NCBI GenBank assembly: GCA_022448265.1
Contig: JAKVCC010000015.1
Location: 57,375-121,374 of the forward strand
Source of the DNA: Pirellulales bacterium
GTDB lineage: Bacteria; Planctomycetota; Planctomycetia; Pirellulales; Lacipirellulaceae
Reading direction: 5' to 3'
Length of the DNA: 64,000 bases
Numbering within the stretch: the stretch's first letter is position 1; each line of letters starts with the position of its first letter. Shown here piece after piece: positions 46,364-54,528 of this stretch. The position numbers were made by a program, and so were the translations under genes. The notes below the pieces were generated by a model. It was not told the DNA's origin and ran no database searches. It saw nothing but the letters and a program-made list of their open reading frames with translations.

Positions 46364-47665
46364 TCACGTATACCGTACATCCCGGTGTTCAGGTTCAAAG
46401 AATGCAGGCAGTAAGCCGTCGGCCTGCAACAGGCCATTCCGCGTTAGCTCAACACGACCTGTGCCCAGGGTGACAAGTCCGTTGCGCTCGTAATCGGTCC
46501 AGATCGCACTCCAGTGGTCGAGGATATCGATACCAAACTTTTCTTGAAAGTAGGATGTCTCCAGATAGCCCCGTTTGAGTTGTAAAATCAGTTCGCGAAT
46601 CAATCGTTGGTGGGCAGTGGGACGAAAGGCCCTGTTGAGGGGCAACGCGCCGTTTTCCAGTGTCCCGCAATAGTCCGCCCATTCAGTCTTGTTTTGGTAG
46701 TGGACGCCCGAGACGTGACCGAAACTGGCAATGCCCGTCGCCAATAGATCACTGCCGCGCCAGAGATTGTCGCGGTAGCTGAAGTTTACTGCGGTGGGAT
46801 CTTTGACCAGCGTATACGCGCTAGAAATCGCATAGCCGGCCTGAATAAGTTGGTCGAACGCATAACCGACCCAAGCCCGCTTTTGTGGCCAGTCCGCGAC
46901 GGGTGTCTCAATTTTTTCCCCCAAAATGTCTTGGGAATAAACTGTGTTGAAGGGTAGCTCCATCTGGTAGATCGTTACGCTATCCGGCGCCAGGTTGAGA
47001 GTTTGACGAACCGTTTCGCGCCAGGAACTATCCGAGTCGCCGACCATGCCGGCGATCAGGTCGATGTTCACATTCTGAAATCCGGCTGCTTGAATCCAGG
47101 GCCAGGATCTGAAGATTTCCATTGATTCATGGGCTCGCCCATTCTCGCGCAGAATTATATCGTCGAAATGTTCAACACCCAAACTCAGTCGTGTTACGCC
47201 CAATTGGCGGAGCGTGTGAACCTTTGCTTCGCTCAGTGTGCCAGGCTCACACTCGAAGGTGACTTCCTCCGCCTCGTCGAAGCTGATGTGTGTCTGCAGT
47301 CGATCGACGAGCCGGGTCAATTGCTTCGCGCTGAGGAAAGACGGCGTCCCGCCACCAAAATAGACAAATCGAAACGGCCTGTCGCCCATCACCGGCAAGC
47401 GGCTGACTAGTTCAATTTCTCGCGACAATGCCGACAGATAGCGTTCCACTTCCGGCGCATTCTTGTCGGTAAAAACCTTGAAATAGCAAAACTTGCACCG
47501 TTTGCGACAAAAAGGGATATGCAGGTAGAGGCCCAGCGGTACGTTCGGCGCCGGCCCGTCGAGCGCATCGCGGGCCGTGTTCACCTGGTCGGCTGACCAC
47601 TGCGAAAAAGGCGGATAGTTACTAACGAAGTAGCTGCCAACCTGGGTCTTGGTGGAATCAGGCAT
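46364..47665 (-). CDS. HemN/HemW-like radical SAM protein
   Basis: 433 residues from ATG 47665 (MPDSTKTQVGSYF). The radical SAM cluster motif is CRKRCKFCYF (CxxxCxxC), followed by VYFGGGTPSFLS and a HemN-type C-terminal domain (YLETSYFQEKFG). HemN-family members include coproporphyrinogen oxidase, the heme chaperone HemW and methyltransferases. The function of this one is unclear; pairing with a lipoyl carrier is unlike heme synthesis. Confidence 0.85.
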   Translation of the reverse strand: MPDSTKTQVGSYFVSNYPPFSQWSADQVNTARDALDGPAPNVPLGLYLHIPFCRKRCKFCYFKVFTDKNAPEVERYLSALSREIELVSRLPVMGDRPFRFVYFGGGTPSFLSAKQLTRLVDRLQTHISFDEAEEVTFECEPGTLSEAKVHTLRQLGVTRLSLGVEHFDDIILRENGRAHESMEIFRSWPWIQAAGFQNVNIDLIAGMVGDSDSSWRETVRQTLNLAPDSVTIYQMELPFNTVYSQDILGEKIETPVADWPQKRAWVGYAFDQLIQAGYAISSAYTLVKDPTAVNFSYRDNLWRGSDLLATGIASFGHVSGVHYQNKTEWADYCGTLENGALPLNRAFRPTAHQRLIRELILQLKRGYLETSYFQEKFGIDILDHWSAIWTDYERNGLVTLGTGRVELTRNGLLQADGLLPAFFEPEHRDVRYT

Positions 47666-47780
47666 TTTCGATGTGACTATCGTGTGATTCAGAGAGGAAG
47701 TTTCACGGCGTGCGCATCGGGGCGCGGGTTTTCCGGACCGCAACGCGCCTCATAACTTGTGCCTGGCAACGCAGGCATCG

Positions 47781-48899
47781 CTATTCAAAACAATAAAGGG
47801 TCCCATCCGTATTTCCGAGCACCAGGCAGCCATCGGCAATCGCGGGGGAGGCCTGGAATTTTCCGCCTACGGTGGTCTGCCACCTTTCTTCGCCATTCGA
47901 GACATCGACCGCAAAGATGCGACCGCGCGTGGTCGCAAACAGTACCAGATTGCCTGAAATGACCGGGGCGTTGCCAACACGGCTACGTACGGGAAATGTC
48001 CATCGCGGCTCGCCTGTCGCGCGGTCCAGGGCAACGACCCGTTTGCTCTGACCACCATAGACAACGAAGTGTGTGTTGACTGCTGCAGCTGAGCTAATAG
48101 GTTGCCCTTGCTTGGAGTCGTGGTGCTGCCACACGATTTCCATGGGGCTGCAGGCAATCGCGTAGAACGTACCTGCTTGGGTGCCGAAGAACAGGTTGTT
48201 GCTCAGCGCTGCCGGTGTGCAGCCGGTGGGGCCGTCGATGTCGATGCCTTCGACCTCTTGATTTGTTGCGAAATCCACTGCGTGCAATCGTTGGTCGCAG
48301 CCTGCCAAAAAGATCCGCCCGTCGACCACCGTTGGCCAACAGCGCAGTGGGGCTTCAATTTGAAATCGCCATTGCCGCTCACCGGTCTGGGCGTCGAGGG
48401 CCAACAGTTCACCCGATTCGGTCGTCACCAACAGCTTCCCCTCGTGCAGATTGGGAGCGGCGTACAAATCGGAATCAGTCGCAAGCGACCAAATTTCTGC
48501 GCCCGTATCAGCGCGCAAAGCTCGCACAACACCATTGATATCGCCGATATAAATTACGCCGTCTGCCACGGCGGCCGCCGTGGCAAATCCTGCATCTGGG
48601 AAACATTGCTTCCACACTAATTTGCCATCGGCCAGACGCACTGCGTGTAGTGTACCATCTAAGTCACCGATATAAACGAGGCCTCCCACGATGACGGCGG
48701 TGGCCTCCCAGCCGCTGTCAGCGACAGCGTATTCCCAGCGCAGCCGAAGCTTCTGTGACACCACCGTAGTTGCCACGCCTGTCGCTAGGCCATTTCCACG
48801 AACCAACGGCCAATCGGCCTGTACTCGAGCGGAAAGCGGCAGCCAAGAGATTGCCAACAAAGCCAGCGCAAGCTTTCGATAGAATGCGTGGCTAGGCAT
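47781..48899 (-). CDS. Exported PQQ-like beta-propeller protein
   Basis: 372 residues from ATG 48899 (MPSHAFYRKLALALLAISWL), which gives a clean signal peptide ending near ARVQA; the tracked start is 92 codons upstream inside the dehydrogenase. Six or seven repeats of the VYIGDLDGTLHAVRLADGKLVW type form a propeller. No PQQ ligand set can be confirmed, so a BamB-like or structural role is possible. 16 bp after the alcohol dehydrogenase gene. Confidence 0.85.
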   Translation of the reverse strand: MPSHAFYRKLALALLAISWLPLSARVQADWPLVRGNGLATGVATTVVSQKLRLRWEYAVADSGWEATAVIVGGLVYIGDLDGTLHAVRLADGKLVWKQCFPDAGFATAAAVADGVIYIGDINGVVRALRADTGAEIWSLATDSDLYAAPNLHEGKLLVTTESGELLALDAQTGERQWRFQIEAPLRCWPTVVDGRIFLAGCDQRLHAVDFATNQEVEGIDIDGPTGCTPAALSNNLFFGTQAGTFYAIACSPMEIVWQHHDSKQGQPISSAAAVNTHFVVYGGQSKRVVALDRATGEPRWTFPVRSRVGNAPVISGNLVLFATTRGRIFAVDVSNGEERWQTTVGGKFQASPAIADGCLVLGNTDGTLYCFE

Positions 48900-48915
48900 C
48901 GGCCATGTGGAGATC

Positions 48916-50049
48916 CTAATATGCAGATTCATACAGGCCCAATAGTTCGGTGCTCGTGACGGCAATCGGATTGAACGAGGCAGTCCATTGGGAGGCCGCA
49001 TCGGAGGCCAGCTGGGGCAAATGGTCGTGTTCAACCCCGCATTGCTTAAGTGTAGCAGCCAGCCCGGCCGTGGAGGCGACTCTTTGAAGAAAATCGGCCA
49101 AAGCCTCCGCCCCCCCTGCTGGACAATTAGGCTCCCCATCGGTGGACAATAGCAATTCTCGATACCATGAATCACATTTCACGCCATTCAGTCGCACTAC
49201 GTGGGGCAGCATCAGTGCGACTGCTTCTCCGTGGGCGATGCCGTAGGCGGCCGTAAGTGGATTGGCCAGCGCGTGGGCAGCCCCTAACATAGAGTTTTCG
49301 ATTGCCAGCCCAGCCAGACAGGCTCCCAACTGCATTTGACCGCGCACAGCAAGGTCGTGCGGCTCCCTGAGGAGGCCCAGAAAATTTGGCGCAAGCCGCT
49401 GCCATGCTTCGCGGCTAAACCGGCAGGACTGCTCGTTCCGTTTGGTACTGACATAGGTCTCGACCACGTGTGATAAAGCATCGAATCCGGAAAGGGCGGC
49501 CACACGCGGTGGCTGGGTCAGGGTTAGTTCCGGGTCCAGAATCGCGATGCGCGGCGTGGCCCGGCGGTCTCCACACGCCATTTTCACACCTGTCTGGGCA
49601 TCGGAAATAAGCGCGAACGATTGGACTTCGCTGCCAGTTCCAGCCGTCGTCGGCACCCCGATCATCGGTAGTAGAGGCCCGGTAGCCTTTTCAGTGCCCC
49701 AATAATCTTGCATCCGGCCGCCGCAGGCGTACAAAAAATTGATTCCCTTGGCGCAGTCCATCGCACTTCCGCCACCCAGTCCCACAATCAGGTCGGGTCG
49801 AAATGCATCGGCAGCCCGAAGCCCCGCGTCTACGTGTTGGGTGGTTGGGTTTTCTGAGACATCTTCAAAGAGCTGCACCTCCAGATCGGCCTGACGGAGC
49901 GCGTCGAGTCCGTGCTGCGCATGTCCGGCGGCGACGATTCCCGGATCGCTGACCATCAGCACGCGCTTCGCCTCGAGTTCGCGGGAAAACATTCCGAGGG
50001 ATCGAATTTGGCCGGGGCCAAATTCGACGCGAGTTGGAGAATTGGACAT
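48916..50049 (-). CDS. Iron-containing alcohol dehydrogenase
   Basis: 377 residues from ATG 50049 (MSNSPTRVEFGPGQIRSLG). The NAD(P)-binding GGGSAMDCAKGINF, PTTAGTGSEV, and the metal-binding His set (ALSHVVETYV; GAAHALANPLTAAYGIAHGEAVALMLPHVV) place it in the group III family. It interconverts alcohols and aldehydes. It follows an aldehyde dehydrogenase and an acyl-adenylating enzyme, so it probably reduces the aldehyde they make. Confidence 0.92.
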   Translation of the reverse strand: MSNSPTRVEFGPGQIRSLGMFSRELEAKRVLMVSDPGIVAAGHAQHGLDALRQADLEVQLFEDVSENPTTQHVDAGLRAADAFRPDLIVGLGGGSAMDCAKGINFLYACGGRMQDYWGTEKATGPLLPMIGVPTTAGTGSEVQSFALISDAQTGVKMACGDRRATPRIAILDPELTLTQPPRVAALSGFDALSHVVETYVSTKRNEQSCRFSREAWQRLAPNFLGLLREPHDLAVRGQMQLGACLAGLAIENSMLGAAHALANPLTAAYGIAHGEAVALMLPHVVRLNGVKCDSWYRELLLSTDGEPNCPAGGAEALADFLQRVASTAGLAATLKQCGVEHDHLPQLASDAASQWTASFNPIAVTSTELLGLYESAY

Positions 50050-50157
50050 GTTGGAGTCGTCTGGCGGCAGGGTACTGAGGGGGTAGGTCCAAGTTTTCAG
50101 TTTGCGCATACGGCCAAAAAAACTGCTTGGCTGAAAATCAGGCCAGATCCCAATCTC

Positions 50158-51597
50158 CTAATCTGGGTGGGAGTTGGTGTTTTGAATTTGCAGCGCTCGG
50201 CTGCGATAAAGGAACTCAATCAAATTGCCTTCGTGCGGCTGCAGCCAGTCGAGCTGAGGCGTCGGAATGGGGCCGAGGTTTAAGCGATCGATATTTTTGG
50301 CTGCAATGAGCTGGCGCTGGAACTGTTTGTCTTCTGTGACAGCTGTGCATACGAGCGTCGATTCCATCGTCGGCAACATGTCTTCCTGAGGGCACTCGAC
50401 AACATTGACCATGGGGAACATATACTCATTATTTCGCGATGCCGATTCTTGAGACGCATGATGCAGCACAACCGGTCGCAGGTAGGCGACCGGTGGAGCG
50501 CTGACCAACCTAGCGCCATAGGCCTGCGTCATGTCAGTAACGAGTGGGTGCTTTGCGTCGCGCTCGACGACACTGTAGATCGCTTCAGCAGCTCCCGCGG
50601 TTGTCAACGCTGCTAGGCCGGCATCCGGGTCGTCTGGTGGAAGCACTTCGATCGGCCCCAACTGCTCTGCCAGGGCCATCGCGATTTCTTTCGCATGCCG
50701 CGACGCGTAGATGCTGCTGCAATTCACGCAACTGCGGCCGCCATTGCGGAACACGCTATCGACCATCATATCCGTGTGTCGCTCCCAGTTATCCACGCAG
50801 TCGTCGCCAAACACGATCTTACTATTGCCGGGGCCGTGGACCTGCACTCGGGGATTGCCGCTGTATTGCTCCGTCGTCTGTGGCCCGCCAAAGATCATGC
50901 TGCGATTACAACTGGAGAGAATCGCGCTCCCTATGTCGGCCCCCGACCCGGGATACAAACAAAAAGCTTCTTTTGGAATGCCCGCCTCGACCATGGCAGC
51001 GAACACGCGGTACGGCGTCCACGGCTCGCTGCTTCCGGGCTTGAGGACAAGGCCAATTTGCAACGCGATGACCGGAAGCCACAACGTGTGCACACCGGGC
51101 GAATTGTTAGGGAGTACCGCGCCTAGCGCGTCGCACTGGGATTGATAACTGACCGTCACGCCTCGGCCTTCATCACCATAACCTAGCGAGAGGATGTTTA
51201 AGTCAAGTCCCCGCGTGAGGCAACTGATAATTTTGTCGATATTTTGTAGGACGTAAGCGTTCTTGGCGAGATTGGCTCGGCACATGGACGTGGGCATGCC
51301 CGTCGTTGCTGACTGCTGTGCAATAAACGCGTCCGGCGACTGACAAGAATCACCCACTGATAGTGAGCTGCTTTCCAACAATGCACCGGCCGCCTTGCAC
51401 CTGGCTATCAAGTCGGCAGGCGATATCTCCTGAAGGAGTTTCCGCGCATGACCGGCCTTTTTCGCGTCGCGACGAACGATTCCCGCGCCCACCGCGTGTA
51501 GCCGTGCGACCGGCTCGCCCGTGTGGAAGTGGTTGATCGAGTCCACTTCGAGTGACTCATAGGGTTCGCCCCAGCGGATGGCGGGTAAGGTGATCAT
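50158..51597 (-). CDS. Aldehyde dehydrogenase family protein (acyl-reductase-like)
   Basis: 479 residues. The catalytic Cys lies in RNGGRSCVNCSSIYAS and the coenzyme region around VLPNNSPGVHTLWLPVIAL. The general-base Glu of ordinary aldehyde dehydrogenases is not obvious; IFGGPQTTEQYSG occupies that zone, as in LuxC-type acyl reductases. It likely reduces an activated acyl group to an aldehyde, or the reverse. Between the ligase and alcohol dehydrogenase genes. Confidence 0.85.
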   Translation of the reverse strand: MITLPAIRWGEPYESLEVDSINHFHTGEPVARLHAVGAGIVRRDAKKAGHARKLLQEISPADLIARCKAAGALLESSSLSVGDSCQSPDAFIAQQSATTGMPTSMCRANLAKNAYVLQNIDKIISCLTRGLDLNILSLGYGDEGRGVTVSYQSQCDALGAVLPNNSPGVHTLWLPVIALQIGLVLKPGSSEPWTPYRVFAAMVEAGIPKEAFCLYPGSGADIGSAILSSCNRSMIFGGPQTTEQYSGNPRVQVHGPGNSKIVFGDDCVDNWERHTDMMVDSVFRNGGRSCVNCSSIYASRHAKEIAMALAEQLGPIEVLPPDDPDAGLAALTTAGAAEAIYSVVERDAKHPLVTDMTQAYGARLVSAPPVAYLRPVVLHHASQESASRNNEYMFPMVNVVECPQEDMLPTMESTLVCTAVTEDKQFQRQLIAAKNIDRLNLGPIPTPQLDWLQPHEGNLIEFLYRSRALQIQNTNSHPD

Positions 51598-51767
51598 GGG
51601 GGAGCTGCGGGTTGCGAGTTTCTAGAATCGCTTGCGGTTGTCGCGTGAGGGCTTTTGAGGCGTTAGCGCGGGCATGATAAACAGACCCCAGCGCCAGTTT
51701 CAAAACCCGGTTTTGGGGCCACAATTCACGCCGATTTTGCCACCGATTGTTTTTTTGTAATGGGGGG

Positions 51768-53009
51768 CTAATAAACTCCAACTATAGTCGCTTCCGAAAG
51801 TTCGTGAAACGGCCGCACGCCGCTGATGCCGTCCCAAGGAAATTTTTCGCAAGGGCCCTCGCGCTCGCCTTCGTCCCGTTCAAGGAATCCGGGGACAAAG
51901 AACTCCTGAGTGAGGGTCGTCAGTTTTGCCCGACCGGTTTCACCATAGCCGGCCAGTTGGCTGGGGTCTGCGAAGTCAACGACCTCGACCACAGCCCGAG
52001 GCTGCGGGGCGTAGTACGTGATTTTGTAATCATTGGCGGCGTTGCACGGGCCGCTGGCGGCCAGTCCCATCAGTGTGTTGCCGTAGGTCGGAGTCATGAA
52101 GATGCCGCTTTCCTCGGGGGGGCCGCCAAAGAGCTCCTCGACACAAAAGCGGGTCCACTGCGGCGTAAACTCCGTACCCCCCGAAAAAATGCCCGTGATC
52201 CCCATTTCGCCGATACTTGTGCCGCGCTGCTCCAATTCCAAACAAAGCGATTCGATGAGCTTGGGTGTGCCGAACATGCATTTGACGTCGTGTCCGGCGC
52301 TGAGTACGGTTATCGCCTGATCGATACAGTGTTTTTTGTACTCCTCAAGATGCTCCATCCACCCCTTCTTGATCAACTTGATCACCCAGCGAGGATCGAG
52401 GTCGATGCAAAAACAAATTCCCTCACGATGTTGCGCCAGGTGCTCGACCGCCAGACGCAACCGTCGCGGTCCACTCGGACCGAGCATCAACCAGTTGGCC
52501 CCGACGGGGAAGTAGTCGGCCGGTAAGGTGTCGCTGAAAAGTGAATAGTCAGTGCGGAAGTCGTCGATCGCGATGCGGCTCTTAGGAATGCCAGTCGTAC
52601 CCCCCGTTTCAAAAACGTAGACTCGTTTGTCAGCCAGACCGCGAGGCACCCAGCGCCGAACAGGACCACCGCGAAGCCACTGGTCTTCGAAGAGCGGAAA
52701 CTTTTTCAGGTCGTCGTAGCACTGAACTTCGGTGAGCGGGTCGAAGTTCAGCTCCGACCGTTTCTCCAACCAGAAAGGGCACCCCGTCGATTCGTGGAAG
52801 TGCCAGGCTACCACTTCGGCCGTATGGGCATCGAGCTGTTGGCGGGCGGAGTCAAATGCGTGGTGCACTACATCGGTCACGGTCACACACCCAAACAGAA
52901 ACAGTGGACCAGCGATAGTTCGCGCACGATGACGGCACTCTGTTGGCAACGTTAGAGAGTGAACCAAGCTGGCATGAACCCATGGTTCATCGAATCCAGC
53001 GGGCACCAA
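51768..53009 (-). CDS. Acyl-adenylating ligase (LuxE / phenylacetate-CoA ligase-like)
   Basis: Up to 413 residues. The AMP-binding motif ETGGTTGIPKSR near residue 140 and the later block TPTYGNTLMG and GYGETGRAKL identify the adenylate-forming group without a C-terminal CoA-ligase subdomain of full length, as in LuxE acyl-protein synthetases. The N-terminal 40 residues do not look conserved; a GTG near VTDVVHHAF may be the real start. It probably activates a carboxylic acid for the neighbouring reductase. Confidence 0.8.
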   Translation of the reverse strand: MVPAGFDEPWVHASLVHSLTLPTECRHRARTIAGPLFLFGCVTVTDVVHHAFDSARQQLDAHTAEVVAWHFHESTGCPFWLEKRSELNFDPLTEVQCYDDLKKFPLFEDQWLRGGPVRRWVPRGLADKRVYVFETGGTTGIPKSRIAIDDFRTDYSLFSDTLPADYFPVGANWLMLGPSGPRRLRLAVEHLAQHREGICFCIDLDPRWVIKLIKKGWMEHLEEYKKHCIDQAITVLSAGHDVKCMFGTPKLIESLCLELEQRGTSIGEMGITGIFSGGTEFTPQWTRFCVEELFGGPPEESGIFMTPTYGNTLMGLAASGPCNAANDYKITYYAPQPRAVVEVVDFADPSQLAGYGETGRAKLTTLTQEFFVPGFLERDEGEREGPCEKFPWDGISGVRPFHELSEATIVGVY

Positions 53010-53010
53010 T

Positions 53011-53475
53011 TTATTGTAGAGAAGTCGCCGATTCTGGATCGCTGCTTAGTTGGGCCAAAACTTGAATCACTCCGTTGAGGTGTGCCAGTCGCGGACCAAA
53101 ACGATCGACAAACTCGTTTAGCATGAATTCGCCATCTTCCATGCCTTCGGCCGTGTCACAGATTTCCTCGGTGAGGCGTTCCAGGTACTGAAGATGAACC
53201 CTACTCAGTGACTCGGCTGCCTCTCGGCAATTGTCGGCCAGGCCGGGGTTGGCAGTGCGCCAGTGATGCAACTCCTGGGCCCGCTGCTTTTGGCCGGTAG
53301 CCATGACACCGACCAGTTCTTCCAATATTTCATTTGTGCGATCTTGAGCGGCCAATACTTCGCGAAGCAACTCAGAATGTTCGGCATGGGCGTTGCCGGA
53401 GGCCGTGTCGCTGCTTCCTGCGGACACGTCTACCTGAGAAAAAATAGGCGGCGCGGTGGGTTGGCTTTGGGACAT
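53011..53475 (-). CDS. Conserved planctomycete helical protein
   Basis: 154 residues from ATG 53475 (MSQSQPTAPPIFSQ), behind AAAGGAA. After a low-complexity N-terminus it is helical (LREVLAAQDRTNEILEELVGV; LQYLERLTEEICDTAEGMED). I recognise the type from planctomycete genomes but know no function. Its stop is 1 bp from the ligase start, so it heads the ligase/dehydrogenase operon. Confidence 0.75.
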   Translation of the reverse strand: MSQSQPTAPPIFSQVDVSAGSSDTASGNAHAEHSELLREVLAAQDRTNEILEELVGVMATGQKQRAQELHHWRTANPGLADNCREAAESLSRVHLQYLERLTEEICDTAEGMEDGEFMLNEFVDRFGPRLAHLNGVIQVLAQLSSDPESATSLQ

Positions 53476-53790
53476 CGAGAAATCGTTTCCTTTCGCAAGG
53501 AGTGGGTGGGAATGGTGGGAAGGAGCTGGTCGCACTACCGCCAAAATTCGCGTACCAAGAATTGCCTTCCAGTCGCCCAGCGGGGTGCCAGCAGTTTGCA
53601 AGCCGCTCGGTGTCTTCCGCCCATTCTAATGAAAGTTGCGAGAATTTCCAGCTTGACGGTGTATTCGCAGGCCCACGGAGCTAAAGTCCCTCCCCGCCCA
53701 GGTTCGATGAGGGGGTAGGCGACTCATGTTTACGGGGGCTCTTCAACTCAAGATTCGCGCTGTCCCGGTCATTCCCTTGAGACCCAGCCG

Positions 53791-54528
53791 ATGAATGTCA
53801 AATCCTCTAAACCCTTATCAGCCTTTGGCTTTTTGACTGTTCAGGAAGATCCTGACCACGGTTTTTTTGGCGGGTATCTGGTGCTATCAGAATTGGGCCG
53901 ACCGCTTGAATTTCATTGCAGTACCCCTCTATTGCCCAATCAAGCTCAGAAAATCTTATATGGAGCGACGTTGCGGTCGTACGTGTTAGGGGAAGTAATC
54001 GGGCAAACCCTGGTTGAAAAATCTCAGTTGCCTGTGCTGGCAGTGCTGACTGATCAGGCTGAAATGATGAGCATGGCGGACCTGCGTCCCGAACTGCTGC
54101 TCTGCGTGGAGACGATCCCCGAAAAAACCGAGATGATGCCGCACCCCGTCGAACCGACTGGGCTGGCATTAGAAGTCGCTGCCGAGGAGGTACAGGATGG
54201 CACCAACGAGTGCGTCCGCGTCTGCCCTGATGACCAACCTGGACGGCCTACCGATGGGGGGCCCAAGGAGTTGGACGCCCAGACAGGAGAAGCTACGCCG
54301 GCGACAGGCGCAGGCGTCCAGTCCCTGGAGCTGGTACTCGACACCTATCGTTTGTGGGGCAGCCCAGGTTGCATCAGGCGACCTGACGATTTGAACGCGG
54401 CGCTCGAGCGTTTGGCGGTTCACGTTGAACTTACGGAGCCGTTTGAGCGGGTTCGCGAAGCGATTCGCGAAGCGCAGCGTGTCAGCACACCTCCCGGCGA
54501 CGAGTCCCATGAATCTTTCGCAGCCTAA
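53791..54528 (+). CDS. Hypothetical protein upstream of the SNF2 helicase
   Basis: 245 residues, no family recognised. The N-terminal half is beta-rich (FGGYLVLSELGRPLEFHC), the middle is acidic and Pro/Gly-rich, and the C-terminus is helical. The helicase start lies 18 bp inside its 3' end, so the two are translationally coupled and may act together. Confidence 0.7.
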   Translation: MNVKSSKPLSAFGFLTVQEDPDHGFFGGYLVLSELGRPLEFHCSTPLLPNQAQKILYGATLRSYVLGEVIGQTLVEKSQLPVLAVLTDQAEMMSMADLRPELLLCVETIPEKTEMMPHPVEPTGLALEVAAEEVQDGTNECVRVCPDDQPGRPTDGGPKELDAQTGEATPATGAGVQSLELVLDTYRLWGSPGCIRRPDDLNAALERLAVHVELTEPFERVREAIREAQRVSTPPGDESHESFAA

